A DNA stretch of 64,000 bases. Origin: Paracoccaceae bacterium. GTDB lineage: Bacteria; Pseudomonadota; Alphaproteobacteria; Rhodobacterales; Rhodobacteraceae. The notes under the pieces are model-generated. The model was not told the DNA's origin and made no database searches. It saw only the letters and a program-made list of their open reading frames with translations. Below are positions 26,901-35,704 of the stretch, piece by piece (positions within the stretch are counted from its first letter, which is position 1; each line of letters starts with the position of its first letter). The position numbers were made by a program, and so were the translations under genes. The stretch spans positions 58,172 through 122,171 of the forward strand of contig JANSXY010000009.1 of NCBI GenBank assembly GCA_024742695.1, read 5' to 3'.

Positions 26901-27632
26901 ATGGATCGACTTGAGGGCATCCGCGCCGTGATCGCCGACGGCACCAACGGGCCTGGTGTTGCGGCCGCGCAGGGTAATGGTGCACGGGCGGTCGCGCCCC
27001 GGCAGGACGGGGCGCGGCGCAACGGCGATGGCGGGGACGGGACGATCCTTCGCATCGACGCATCGGCGCGGATCGAGGGCGCGACATCGCGTGCCCTGAT
27101 CGACCGGCTGATCGCCGGGCTCGGCCCGGGCCAAGCGGTGCTGCGCCGCGACCTGGCCGATCCGATCCCGCAGATCGACGCGGCCTGGATCGCGGCGAAC
27201 GGCACACCCGAGGCCGAGCGGACCGATGCCCAGCGCCGGGCGCTGGCCCTGTCGGACCGCCTGGTCGCCGAACTGGACGCCGCCGCATTGATCGTGATCG
27301 GCCTGCCGGTCTACAATTTCGGGGTGCCCGCCGCGCTCAAGGCCTGGATCGACCAGGTCTGTCGCGCGCGGCGGACCTTTCGCTACACGCCGGACGGGCC
27401 GGAAGGGCTGCTGACGGGCAAGCGGGCCATCGTGATCTATGTCGCCGGAGGCACCCGGATGGGATCGGACATCGACTTCGCCAGCGGCTATCTTCGGCAC
27501 GTGCTGGGATTCATCGGCATCACCGATGTCACCTTCGTCGATGCCGGCCGGCACATGGCCGACGCCGATGCGCTGGACCGGGCCGCGGCCCGGGTCGATC
27601 GGCTCGCCGCCGACCTGGCCGCGGCCGCCTGA
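26901..27632 (+). CDS. FMN-dependent NADH-azoreductase/quinone reductase (AzoR-like)
   Basis: 243 residues. From about residue 49 the sequence follows the AzoR flavodoxin-like fold: TILRIDASAR (FMN phosphate loop), PVYNFGVPAALKAWIDQV (FMN isoalloxazine contacts) and VIYVAGGT. These enzymes reduce quinones and azo compounds by two electrons. The first 48 residues are an extra stretch rich in Gly, Arg and Asp with no match that I recognise; it is kept because AGGAGAGAGAC stands directly before this ATG. The gene is followed after 22 bases by a glutathione transferase gene and is divergent from a LysR regulator, suggesting a quinone or electrophile stress unit. Confidence 0.8.
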   Translation: MDRLEGIRAVIADGTNGPGVAAAQGNGARAVAPRQDGARRNGDGGDGTILRIDASARIEGATSRALIDRLIAGLGPGQAVLRRDLADPIPQIDAAWIAANGTPEAERTDAQRRALALSDRLVAELDAAALIVIGLPVYNFGVPAALKAWIDQVCRARRTFRYTPDGPEGLLTGKRAIVIYVAGGTRMGSDIDFASGYLRHVLGFIGITDVTFVDAGRHMADADALDRAAARVDRLAADLAAAA

Positions 27633-27654
27633 GCCGAGGGAACGGAGCGCGCGC

Positions 27655-28599
27655 ATGGGACGGATGATCGACGGCGCCTGGCAGGCCGATGACGGACCGG
27701 GCGGGGATGTCGCCACGGATGGCGGCTGGCGGCGCACACCCAGCGTGGTTCGCCACCAGGTTGCCGCCGGCGGCCCGTTTCCGCCCGAGGCCGGGCGCTA
27801 TCACCTTTACGTCGCGTGGAACTGTCCCTGGGCGCACCGGGTGCTGCTGGCCCGGGCGATTCTTGGCCTCGAACAGGCACTGCCCGCGTCGGTCGCGGCG
27901 CCGCTGCGAACCGATCGCGGCTGGGTGTTCGACGCGTCGGGACCATACCGCGACCGCCGGTTCGGCGCGACCGCGCTGCACGAGGTCTATGCGCGCGGCG
28001 ATCCGGCCTATACCGGCCGCGTGACGGTGCCGCTGCTGTACGACACCGTCGCCGACAGGCTGGTTTCGACCGAATCCGCCGATATCCTTCGGATGCTCTG
28101 CACCGCGTTCCTGCCCCTTGCCGAGCACCCGCAAGACCTGGTGCCCGCGGCGGCGCTGGACGAGATCGACGCGCTGAACGCCCGGATTCACGCGGGGCTC
28201 AACAACGCCGTCTACCGGGCCGGCTTCGCCGAGACGCAGGCGGCCTACGACGAGGCCGTCGACACGGTCTTCGACACGCTCGACATGCTAGAGGCGCGGC
28301 TGGCCGACCGGCGCTGGCTGATGGGCGCGGCCCTGACCGAACCGGACCTGCGGCTGTTCCCGACGCTGGCGCGGTTCGACGTGGCCTACCACCTGGCCTT
28401 CCGCTGCAGCCGCCGGCGGCTGGTGGACTACCCGAAGCTGTGGCGCTACGCGCGGCGGTTCCACGCGCTGCCCGGCGTCGCCGGGACGGTGCATTTCGAC
28501 ATCTACCGCAAGGGCTATTTCTCGGCCTCGGCCAAGCGCAATCCGCTGGGGATCGTGCCGGTTGCGCCGGACATTTCGTGGGACTTGGCCGCGCCGTAG
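27655..28599 (+). CDS. Xi-class glutathione transferase (glutathionyl-hydroquinone reductase)
   Basis: 314 residues with the CPWAHR motif, whose Cys57 is the catalytic residue of xi-class enzymes (E. coli YqjG group). These reduce glutathionyl-hydroquinones, freeing glutathione and hydroquinone. The C-terminal helical domain carries the family segments ESADILRML, GLNNAVYRAGFA and LTEPDLRLFPTLARFD. It lies just after the azoreductase gene with a GGAG ribosome site, and the two activities fit together: quinone reduction followed by removal of glutathione adducts. Two GC-rich hairpins follow the stop codon. Confidence 0.88.
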   Translation: MGRMIDGAWQADDGPGGDVATDGGWRRTPSVVRHQVAAGGPFPPEAGRYHLYVAWNCPWAHRVLLARAILGLEQALPASVAAPLRTDRGWVFDASGPYRDRRFGATALHEVYARGDPAYTGRVTVPLLYDTVADRLVSTESADILRMLCTAFLPLAEHPQDLVPAAALDEIDALNARIHAGLNNAVYRAGFAETQAAYDEAVDTVFDTLDMLEARLADRRWLMGAALTEPDLRLFPTLARFDVAYHLAFRCSRRRLVDYPKLWRYARRFHALPGVAGTVHFDIYRKGYFSASAKRNPLGIVPVAPDISWDLAAP

Positions 28600-28634
28600 G
28601 CCGGGCACGGGGCCCGGCCGGACGGCCCGTCCGG
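28599..28634. terminator. Two overlapping hairpins between convergent genes
   Basis: GGCCGGGC/GCCCGGCC (28599-28606 and 28612-28619) and CCGGACG/CGTCCGG (28618-28624 and 28628-28634, three-base loop) lie between the glutathione transferase and ribokinase stops. They are a likely bidirectional terminator without a T-run. Confidence 0.5.
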
Positions 28635-28635
28635 G

Positions 28636-29559
28636 TCAGGACGCGCCGGCGACGAGCGCCTCGATCTCGGCGCGCGACGGCATCGACGGCGCGGTGCCGG
28701 GCCGGGTGACCGATATCCCGGCGGTCGCGCAGCCGAACCGCGCGGCCGCGACCGGGTCCATGCCGCCGGCCAGCGCCGCGGCGAAGCCGCCGTTGAACGC
28801 ATCGCCGGCGCCGGTGGTTTCGACGACGGGACCGGCATCGAAGGCCAGCAGGTGCACGGTCTGCGCCGCGTCGTGATAAAGCGCGCCCTGCGCGCCCAGC
28901 GTTATGATCGCCGCCCCCGCGCCCGCCGCGCGCAGGGCCTGCGCGGCCGCCAGCGCCTCGTCGACGTTGCGCACCGGCAGGCCGGTCAGCGCCTCGGCCT
29001 CGGATTCGTTGGGCGTGACGAAATCGCACAGGGCCAAGAGCCCGTCCGGCAGCGGCGCCGCCGGCGCCGGGTTCAGGACCGTCCGCGCGCCGCCCGCCCG
29101 TGCGACCTCCAGCGCCCGGCGCGCCGCCGCGATCGGCTGTTCCAGCTGCGTCACGAACACCGCCGCGCCGCCGATCAGATCGGCGCGGGCCTCGATGTCC
29201 GCCACCGACAGGTCCATCGCGACGCCGGGACAAACGATGATCGCGTTGTCGCCGGTCGCCGCATCGATGAAGATATAGGCCGCGCCGGTATAGCCGTCGT
29301 CGACCTGCGTCACCGCCGGCGTGACACCGGCCGCCGCCCAGGTGGCGAGCGCCATGTCGGCAAAGGGATCGCGGCCGAGCCGGGTGACCATGTGGACCTC
29401 GGCCCCGGCCCGGGCCGCGGCGACGGCCTGGTTCGATCCCTTGCCACCGGGTCCGAGCGCGAAGCTGCGCCCCAGGATGGTTTCGCCCATCTTCGGCTGC
29501 CGATCGGCGCGGTAGGCGGTATCGGCGACGAACACGCCCAGGATCACGACACGTCCCAT
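28636..29559 (-). CDS. Ribokinase-like PfkB-family sugar kinase
   Basis: 307 residues. PfkB signatures are clear: GPGGKGSNQAVAAARAG (N-terminal, sugar binding) and ETTGAGDAFNGGF (C-terminal, with the catalytic Asp). It resembles RbsK, which makes ribose 5-phosphate, but the FucU-like partner just upstream and the wider locus suggest that another pentose or deoxyhexose derivative is possible. It is the last gene of the leftward unit ABC ATPase-FucU-kinase, three bases after the FucU-like gene. Expression probably depends on the GntR palindromes at 31.3 kb. Confidence 0.87.
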   Translation of the reverse strand: MGRVVILGVFVADTAYRADRQPKMGETILGRSFALGPGGKGSNQAVAAARAGAEVHMVTRLGRDPFADMALATWAAAGVTPAVTQVDDGYTGAAYIFIDAATGDNAIIVCPGVAMDLSVADIEARADLIGGAAVFVTQLEQPIAAARRALEVARAGGARTVLNPAPAAPLPDGLLALCDFVTPNESEAEALTGLPVRNVDEALAAAQALRAAGAGAAIITLGAQGALYHDAAQTVHLLAFDAGPVVETTGAGDAFNGGFAAALAGGMDPVAAARFGCATAGISVTRPGTAPSMPSRAEIEALVAGAS

Positions 29560-29562
29560 GGC

Positions 29563-30015
29563 TCAGCCCTCCGGCGGGATCACGCCCTTGCGCAACAGGA
29601 AGCAGCCGTAGAACCGCCGCTCGCCGGTCTGGATCACGGCATAGGCATTGCGGGCGCGATCATAGAAGTCGAACCGCTCGACCCCGACCATCGGCCGCGG
29701 CCGGCCTTCGGCGCTGTCGATCGCGGCCTGCACCTCGGCCTGCACCGGCGGCACTTCGTCGGGCGCGCCGACGATCTCCATCCGCGCGGCGAAATCCTCG
29801 ACGAACGTATCCAGCGGCAGGACCGACAGGATCGCCTGGATCGCTTCGGCGGCGGTCAGGTTCTCCATCCGCAGCAGATCGCCCAGCACCGTGTCCCGCG
29901 CAACGCTGTCGGACGGGAAATTGGTGTCGGCGACGACCAGCAGGTCGCCATGCCCCATCGCCCGAAGACAGTGCAGCACCTCGGCGTTCAGACGATGATC
30001 GATCCCCTTGAGCAT
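29563..30015 (-). CDS. FucU/RbsD-family sugar mutarotase, copy 1
   Basis: 150 residues, matching FucU (L-fucose mutarotase) rather than RbsD in several blocks: MLKGIDHRLNAEVLHCLRAMGHGD at the N-terminus (given here as the start of the family pattern), ERFDFYDRARNAYAVI and the FLLRKGV end. The family interconverts alpha and beta anomers of free sugars after uptake. It has a GGAGGAAAGGAC ribosome site and follows the ABC ATPase gene after 156 bases. A second, diverged copy sits at 35.2-35.7 kb in the rightward half of the same locus. Confidence 0.85.
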   Translation of the reverse strand: MLKGIDHRLNAEVLHCLRAMGHGDLLVVADTNFPSDSVARDTVLGDLLRMENLTAAEAIQAILSVLPLDTFVEDFAARMEIVGAPDEVPPVQAEVQAAIDSAEGRPRPMVGVERFDFYDRARNAYAVIQTGERRFYGCFLLRKGVIPPEG

Positions 30016-30032
30016 GTCCTTTCCTCCATCAC

Positions 30033-30046
30033 GGCGGCATGCCGCC
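30033..30046. repeat. 14-bp palindrome upstream of fucU-like copy 1
   Basis: GGCGGCATGCCGCC is a perfect palindrome 17 bases upstream of the gene. Its core GCATGC is shared with the GntR operator palindromes but the AT-containing outer bases are not, so it may be a stem in the mRNA or a chance GC-rich dyad. The rest of the gap (30047-30171) shows no clear signal. Confidence 0.3.
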
Positions 30047-30171
30047 AGGTTCCATCCCGTTGCACCGTCCGCCGCCGGCGCCCGAGCCACCAGCGGCCTG
30101 CGCCCGGTCGCCGCGCCCCGCCCCGCGCGCACCGGGGATGTCGCCGCCGCGCGCGATCGGCAGGGCCGCGT

Positions 30172-31239
30172 TCATCCGATCCGCGCGCCGGTATCGGCAT
30201 CGAACAGGTGCACCAGGTCGGCGCGCGGCGCCAGCCGGATCGGCGTGCCCGGTGCAAGGTCGTGCCGCTCGCGCGACACCACCGTCAGTTCACGCCCGCC
30301 GACCCGCGCGACAAGGTGCGTTTCCGACCCGGTGGGTTCGACAACGGCGACGCTGGCCTCGATCCCGTCGCCGCCGAGGTCGAGGTGTTCGGGACGGATG
30401 CCCCAGAACACCTTGCGGCCGTCGTTCGCGCCGGGCAGATCGGGGGCCGGCAGGGTCCGGCCCTCGGCCTCGACCACCGGCGCGGCCCCGTGCTCCCGGC
30501 GGATCGAGCCGGGAACCAGGTTCATCGACGGCGATCCGATGAACCCCGCGACGAAGACGTTGGCGGGCCGGTCGTAGAGTTCCAGCGGCGCGCCGATCTG
30601 CTCGATATGGCCGTCGCGCATCACCACGATCCGGTCGGCCATCGTCATCGCCTCGATCTGGTCGTGGGTGACATAGACCGTCGTGGTCCCGAGCCGCTGG
30701 TGCAACTCGCGGATCTCGGTGCGCATCTGCACCCTGAGCTTGGCATCCAGGTTCGACAGCGGTTCGTCGAACAGGAAGACCTGCGGATCGCGGACGATCG
30801 CGCGGCCCATGGCGACACGCTGGCGCTGACCGCCGGACAGTTCGCGCGGATAGCGGTCGAGATAGGGTTGCAGGCCCAGGATCTCGGCGGCGCGGGCCAC
30901 GCGCTCGCCGATCTCGGCCTTGGGCATGTTGCGCATCTTCAGCGCGAAGCCCATGTTCGCGGCCACCGTCTTGTGCGGGTAAAGCGCGTAGTTCTGGAAC
31001 ACCATCGCGATGTCGCGTTCCGAGGGCGGCAGGTTGTTCACCACCCGCGGGCCGATCCGCACCGTTCCCGCCGTTACGGCCTCGAGCCCGGCGATCATCC
31101 GCAACAGCGTGGACTTGCCGCATCCCGAGGGCCCGACAAGCACGACGAAGGCACCGTCGGGGATGTCGATATCGACGCCGTGGATCACGTCCAGCCCGCC
31201 GTAGGACTTGCGCAGATCGCGGATCGTCACCTCGGCCAT
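30172..31239 (-). CDS. Sugar ABC transporter ATP-binding protein (UgpC/MalK type)
   Basis: 355 residues. Walker [10 protein letters not shown], signature LSGGQRQR and Walker [14 protein letters not shown] are present, and the C-terminal third is the TOBE regulatory domain typical of the carbohydrate CUT1 group ([11 protein letters not shown]). It is the ATPase for the binding protein and two permeases encoded rightward from 31.5 kb: the importer is split across a divergent promoter. It is the first gene of the leftward unit, with the GntR palindromes about 80 bases upstream of its ATG. Confidence 0.92.
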   Translation of the reverse strand: MAEVTIRDLRKSYGGLDVIHGVDIDIPDGAFVVLVGPSGCGKSTLLRMIAGLEAVTAGTVRIGPRVVNNLPPSERDIAMVFQNYALYPHKTVAANMGFALKMRNMPKAEIGERVARAAEILGLQPYLDRYPRELSGGQRQRVAMGRAIVRDPQVFLFDEPLSNLDAKLRVQMRTEIRELHQRLGTTTVYVTHDQIEAMTMADRIVVMRDGHIEQIGAPLELYDRPANVFVAGFIGSPSMNLVPGSIRREHGAAPVVEAEGRTLPAPDLPGANDGRKVFWGIRPEHLDLGGDGIEASVAVVEPTGSETHLVARVGGRELTVVSRERHDLAPGTPIRLAPRADLVHLFDADTGARIG

Positions 31240-31316
31240 CGTCGCTCCCCCATCGTCCCTCCCCGGCGCGGCTTTGCGGAATGGGTAGCGCAGGGTACCG
31301 GGTCTGTCCACTCATA

Positions 31317-31334
31317 AGCATGCTAACATGTTAG
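31317..31334. promoter_or_regulatory. Overlapping GntR operator palindromes, divergent ABC promoter
   Basis: CTAACATGTTAG (31323-31334) is a perfect 12-bp palindrome, overlapped by a second dyad core AGCATGCT (31317-31324) whose centre is eight bases away. Related palindromes stand at 39718 and upstream of the GntR gene at 44238. The site lies between the ABC ATPase gene and the binding-protein gene, so it can control both directions. Confidence 0.7.
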
Positions 31335-31470
31335 ATGCTTGACTTGCCCGGACAGCGCTGAAAAGCTTTCGGTCACGTCCGGCAGGTTGCCGGGCCCGGC
31401 GATGCCGCCGGACCGGGCGCGAGGTTCCCATCGAGAGGGACGGCCCCGGCGTGAACCAGGGAGGACTTCG

Positions 31471-33117
31471 ATGAGACTTGAGCATTACGAGATCGCGCGG
31501 CGGCGGGGCCTGTCGCGCCGCGGCCTGCTGAAGGGTGCGGCCAGTGTCGGGGGCCTTGCCGCGCTTGGCGGCGTGGGCCTGGGCGCCGGCCTGAAACCCG
31601 CTTTCGCGCAATCGAACCTTCGCGCCGAGATCCTGAAGATCCCCGGTGTGGGCATGGGCTCGCCCACGGATGCCGACTGGCAGAAGGTCGGCGAACTGTG
31701 CCTGGAGGCGACCAAGGCCTCGGTCCAGCCCGGCGAGTTCGAGGGCGTCGAACTGACGTTCATGGGCCTGAACAACCAGAACCTGCACAACTTCCTGTTC
31801 CGCGGCTTCCTCAAGCCCTGGGAGGCCTATACCGGCGCCAAGATCAACTGGATCGACCTGGCGCAGGCCGACTACAACGCGCGCCTGCAGCAGTCGATCG
31901 CCACCGGCACCGTCGATTTCGACATCCTCGAAATGGGCGCGCCGTTCGAGGGCGACACCGCCGGCCGCGGCCTGCTGGACGAGATGCCCGACTGGGTCAA
32001 GGGCCAGATCGACATGGACGACTACGTGGGCTACCTGCAGGCCCCGGTCGGCACCTGGGACGGCAAGACCTACCGCGTGACCATCGACGGCGACTGCCAC
32101 ACCTTCGCCTATCGCACCGACTATTTCGGCGAAGGCTCGGTCACCGGACGGGCCGAACCGCCGAAGACCTGGCAGGAGATCAACGCGATCTCGAAGGAGC
32201 TGGTCGGCAAGGAAGACCCGCTGACGGGCCTGCCGGCGCATGGCTACCTCGACCCGCTCAAGGGCTGGGGCGGCTTCGGCTTCTACTTCATCGAGAACCG
32301 TGCCGCGGCCTATGCCAAGCATCCCGACGATCCCGCCTGGCTGTTCGATCCCGACACGATGAAGCCGCGGGTCAACAACCCGGCCTGGGTGCAGGCGATC
32401 CAGGACGTGATGGACCTGATCGCGACGCCGGGCGCCTATCCGGCGGACCAGATCAACGCCGATCCGGGCACCACGGCGTTCTCGCAGTTCCTTGCCGGCA
32501 CCGGGTCCATGCTGATGTGGTGGGGCGACGTCGGCTCGAACGCCCGGACCTCGGACACCTCGGTCGTCGGCGATGTCGTGGGCTTCGGCATCAACCCCGG
32601 CTCCGACCGTGTCTACAACTCGAAGACCGGCGCGTGGGAGGACACCTACAACGAAGCGCCGAACATGGCCTACATCGGCTGGGGCGTCTACGTGACCAAC
32701 CGCGTCTCGGGCGACGAGATGAAGCGCAAGGCGGCGTGGTCGGCCGCGGCGCATCTGGGCGGCAAGGATCTGTCGCTGTGGATGTCGGCCTATCCCTCGG
32801 GCTTCCAGCCCTACCGGAACTCGCATTTCCAGTACGAGGAATGGGAGGCCGCCGGCTACGACCGCGCCTTCGTCGAGGATTACCTCGGGTCGAACGCCGA
32901 CAGCTACAACCACCCGAACGCGGCCATCGAACCGCGGATTCCCGGGATCTTCCAGTACTACTCGGTGGCCGAGGACGAACTCGCCAAGGGCTTCGCCGGG
33001 CAGTACGGCTCGGCGCAGGAAACCGCCGACGCGATCGCCGCCGCCTGGGAGAAGATCACCGACCAGATCGGCCGCGACAGCCAGATCGCGCTGTACAAGG
33101 CCTCGCTTGGTCTCTGA
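31471..33117 (+). CDS. Extracellular solute-binding protein of a carbohydrate ABC importer (Tat-exported)
   Basis: 548 residues, larger than most sugar-binding proteins. The N-terminus carries a twin-arginine signal (LSRRGLLKGAA) ahead of a hydrophobic stretch and an AFA-QS cut site, so it is probably exported folded by Tat. The body is a family-1 solute-binding fold with many aromatic residues (WGGFGFYFIEN, MWWGDVGSN), as expected for an oligosaccharide or glycoside. A GGGAGG site precedes the ATG. A strong hairpin follows the stop, before the permease genes. The size of the protein and the M42 and kinase genes nearby leave the ligand open. Confidence 0.88.
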   Translation: MRLEHYEIARRRGLSRRGLLKGAASVGGLAALGGVGLGAGLKPAFAQSNLRAEILKIPGVGMGSPTDADWQKVGELCLEATKASVQPGEFEGVELTFMGLNNQNLHNFLFRGFLKPWEAYTGAKINWIDLAQADYNARLQQSIATGTVDFDILEMGAPFEGDTAGRGLLDEMPDWVKGQIDMDDYVGYLQAPVGTWDGKTYRVTIDGDCHTFAYRTDYFGEGSVTGRAEPPKTWQEINAISKELVGKEDPLTGLPAHGYLDPLKGWGGFGFYFIENRAAAYAKHPDDPAWLFDPDTMKPRVNNPAWVQAIQDVMDLIATPGAYPADQINADPGTTAFSQFLAGTGSMLMWWGDVGSNARTSDTSVVGDVVGFGINPGSDRVYNSKTGAWEDTYNEAPNMAYIGWGVYVTNRVSGDEMKRKAAWSAAAHLGGKDLSLWMSAYPSGFQPYRNSHFQYEEWEAAGYDRAFVEDYLGSNADSYNHPNAAIEPRIPGIFQYYSVAEDELAKGFAGQYGSAQETADAIAAAWEKITDQIGRDSQIALYKASLGL

Positions 33118-33141
33118 CCGGGCATCCCGGGCCGGAAAACG

Positions 33142-33168
33142 GGGCGCGCGGCATCTGCCCGCGCGCCC
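33142..33168 (+). promoter_or_regulatory. Hairpin after the binding-protein gene
   Basis: Ten-base perfect arms GGGCGCGCGG/CCGCGCGCCC with a seven-base loop followed by TT lie between the binding-protein and first permease genes. This is a usual place for a partial terminator or mRNA-protecting stem that raises binding protein over permease. Confidence 0.6.
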
Positions 33169-33210
33169 TTCCGCCGCCCTTTGCGGGCAGGCCATCGTCG
33201 GACGAGGGGC

Positions 33211-34317
33211 ATGAGCGGCCAGGGTGATCTTCTGCACGTCGTGACGAGCGACGACATTTCCGCCACGCGGCGGCGGGCGGGGCGGGCGCTGATCTGGGGA
33301 TCGGCCGGCCTGCTGGCCGTGATCGCGCTGTTGCAGACGCTGGACCAGACCGGCATGGTCGAGATCGGCTTCGCGAACTGGCGGCCGACGCTTTATGCCT
33401 ACATGACCTGGGCGGTCTGCCTGTGCTGGGGCCAGGTGCTGATCCGCGGCGAACAGGGCAAGCGGGTGCTGTTCGTGCTGCCGGCGGTGCTGTTCGTCGT
33501 GTCGCTCGTGGTGTTCCCGCTGCTGTTCGGCCTCGGCATCGCGTTCTCGAACTGGAACCTGTCGTCGCCGGACGGACGCCAGTTCAACGGGCTCGACAAC
33601 CTGCGCCAGATGTGGGCCGACCCGTTCTACTGGAACGCGCTGAAGAACATGGTCTGGTACACGCTGGCGATCGCGGTCGAATACACCATCGCCTTCGGCA
33701 TGGCGCTGCTTCTGAATTCCCAGATCCGGGCGCGGAAATTCTTTCGCGTGGCGTTCCTGATGCCCTTGATGCTGTCCCCGGTCGCGGTCAGCTGGATGAT
33801 CGGCAAGTCGATGCTGGAGCCGCGCTTCGGCCCGATCGCGCGGCTTGCCCGCTGGCTTGGCTGGGACAACCCCGCGTTCTTCTCGACGCCGGAAATGGCG
33901 CGCTTCACGATCATGGTGATGGACGCCTGGACCTTCATCCCGTTCATGATGATCATGCTGCTCGCCGGTCTTCAGGCCCTGCCGAAGGAGGTGACGGAGG
34001 CGGCGCGCGTCGACGGCGCATCGGGCTGGCGCGGGTTCTGGGAGGTCACCTTTCCGCTGATGCTGCCGGTCTCGGTGACCGCGATCCTGATCCGGATCAT
34101 CTTCAAGCTGAAGCTGGCCGATATCATCATAAACGTCACCGCGGGGGGGCCCGGCGGGGCAACCGACAGCGTGACCAGCTTCATCTTCCGCGAGTATCGC
34201 GACCGCTCGAACGTCGGCTACGGCACGCTGCTGGCGATGGTCTACCTGGTGATCATCGTGATCTTCATGACCGTCCTGATGAAACTGGCCGAGCGCTGGA
34301 CCCGGCCGCGGACATGA
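33211..34317 (+). CDS. Sugar ABC transporter permease (MalF type)
   Basis: 368 residues with about eight hydrophobic segments; an N-terminal pair of helices (residues about 28-75) precedes the six-helix permease core. The EAA loop is EVTEAARVDGASGWRGFWEVTFP near residue 268, here with A-A-x-x-D-G-A as in CUT1 permeases. The start is the ATG after GAGGGGC; an earlier in-frame ATG lies in the hairpin region and is unlikely. It forms the inner-membrane channel with the following permease. Confidence 0.9.
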   Translation: MSGQGDLLHVVTSDDISATRRRAGRALIWGSAGLLAVIALLQTLDQTGMVEIGFANWRPTLYAYMTWAVCLCWGQVLIRGEQGKRVLFVLPAVLFVVSLVVFPLLFGLGIAFSNWNLSSPDGRQFNGLDNLRQMWADPFYWNALKNMVWYTLAIAVEYTIAFGMALLLNSQIRARKFFRVAFLMPLMLSPVAVSWMIGKSMLEPRFGPIARLARWLGWDNPAFFSTPEMARFTIMVMDAWTFIPFMMIMLLAGLQALPKEVTEAARVDGASGWRGFWEVTFPLMLPVSVTAILIRIIFKLKLADIIINVTAGGPGGATDSVTSFIFREYRDRSNVGYGTLLAMVYLVIIVIFMTVLMKLAERWTRPRT

Positions 34318-34327
34318 GGGGGCCGTC

Positions 34328-35245
34328 ATGAGCGAGCAGATTTTCCATGACAGCGCCCATGACAGCCCGCCGCGGCTGAAATGGTGGATGGGCCGCGCGG
34401 CGATCTACGGCGCGCTCATCCTGTGGGCGGTGATCTGCCTGTTCCCGATCTACTGGACCGCCACGACCTCGTTCAAGATGGCCCCGGACGTGATGAAGGG
34501 AAACATGATCCCCTGGGTCGATTTCACGCCGAAATGGCTTGGCTGGAAGTCGCTCGGCCTGTCGCCCGACACGATCTGGACGGAATCGACCGTGCGGGCC
34601 GAATTCCTCAAGCGGTTCATGAATTCCGCGATCACCGCGCTGGCCTCGTCGACGCTGGCGGTGGTTCTGGGCAGCCTTGCCGCCTATGGCCTGTCGCGGT
34701 TCTCGTACCGGTTCGGCGTCATGCGGAACTCGGATATCTCGTTCTTCTTTCTCAGCCAGCTGATCCTGCCGCCGGTGGTGCTCGCCCTGCCGTTCCTGGT
34801 GCTTTACAAGGAACTCGCGCTGCTCGACACGCGCATCGGCCTGATCCTGCTCTACACCCTCACGGTGCTTCCGATCGTCATCTGGATCATGCGCGACGCC
34901 TTCGCCGGCATTCCCACCGAACTCGAAGAGGCGGCGCTGGTCGACGGCCTGTCGATCTGGGGGGCGTTCCTGACGATCATCCTGCCGCTGGCCCTGCCCG
35001 GCATGGTCGCAGCCTTCATCCTGTCGCTGGTCCTGACGTGGAACGAGTATTTCTTCGCCGCGCTGCTGACCTCGACCAACGCCAACACGCTGCCGGTGAT
35101 GGTGGCCAGCCAGACCGGCAGCCAGGGCATTTCCTGGTGGTCGATGGCGGCCCTGTCCTTCGCGGCGATCCTGCCGCTGATCGTCGTCGGCGTCGCGCTG
35201 GAACGCTACATCATCAAGGGCATGGCCGCCGGGGCGGTGAAGTAG
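34328..35245 (+). CDS. Sugar ABC transporter permease (MalG type)
   Basis: 305 residues, six predicted membrane helices and the EAA loop ELEEAALVDGLSIWGAF near residue 198. It resembles the MalG/SmoG group of sugar and polyol permeases. A GAGGGGG site precedes the ATG ten bases after the first permease gene, and its stop overlaps the GTG start of the second FucU-like gene by one base (TAGTG), so uptake and mutarotation are translationally linked. Confidence 0.9.
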   Translation: MSEQIFHDSAHDSPPRLKWWMGRAAIYGALILWAVICLFPIYWTATTSFKMAPDVMKGNMIPWVDFTPKWLGWKSLGLSPDTIWTESTVRAEFLKRFMNSAITALASSTLAVVLGSLAAYGLSRFSYRFGVMRNSDISFFFLSQLILPPVVLALPFLVLYKELALLDTRIGLILLYTLTVLPIVIWIMRDAFAGIPTELEEAALVDGLSIWGAFLTIILPLALPGMVAAFILSLVLTWNEYFFAALLTSTNANTLPVMVASQTGSQGISWWSMAALSFAAILPLIVVGVALERYIIKGMAAGAVK

Positions 35246-35700
35246 TGCTGAAAGGGATCGATCAGCGCCTGTCGGCCGAGATCCTGCACGTTCTGATGCT
35301 GATGGGGCACGGCGACGACCTCGTTATCTGCGACGTCAATCACCCCGCGGCCAGCATCGCGGCAGAGACAACGCATGGCCGGCTGATCGACATGGCCGGC
35401 TGCGACATTCCCACGGCGGCGCGGGCGATCCTGACGCTGATGCCGCTCGACAGTTTCGTGCCGGCGCCGGTCATCCGGATGCAGGTGGTCGGAGACCCCG
35501 AGGGCGAGGTGCCGGTCTTCGCCCGGATGCAGGCCGTTCTGGACGCGGCCGAGGGCCGGAACGTTCCGATGCGCGCGCTCGAACGGTTCGACTTCTACGC
35601 CGCTGCGAAACGCGGCTTCGCGATCATCCGTACCGCGGACAGCGGCCCCTACGGCTGTTTCATCCTCAAGAAGGGTGTCGTGGACCTGCCGGCGCTCTGA
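35245..35700 (+). CDS. FucU/RbsD-family sugar mutarotase, copy 2
   Basis: 151 residues, starting with GTG in a TAGTG overlap with the permease gene. It shares MLKGID.RL.AE.LH at the start and ERFDFY..A..., FILKKGV at the end with copy 1 at 29.6-30.0 kb, but differs at many positions, so the copies are old paralogues. Both are closer to FucU than to RbsD. Having one mutarotase with each half of the divergent transporter locus suggests two sugars, or two forms of one, enter this pathway. Confidence 0.85.
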   Translation: MLKGIDQRLSAEILHVLMLMGHGDDLVICDVNHPAASIAAETTHGRLIDMAGCDIPTAARAILTLMPLDSFVPAPVIRMQVVGDPEGEVPVFARMQAVLDAAEGRNVPMRALERFDFYAAAKRGFAIIRTADSGPYGCFILKKGVVDLPAL

Positions 35701-35704
35701 CGCC

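Noticed and set aside
30033..30046. GGCGGCATGCCGCC considered as a fourth GntR operator
   Set aside because: It shares only the central GCATGC with the other sites; the conserved CTA/TAG ends are missing and the gene there can be read from the upstream promoter.
31312..34329. A 1005-codon minus-strand frame opposite the sugar-binding protein and permease
   Set aside because: It is antisense to two clear ABC genes, crosses their operator and hairpin and has no family motifs.
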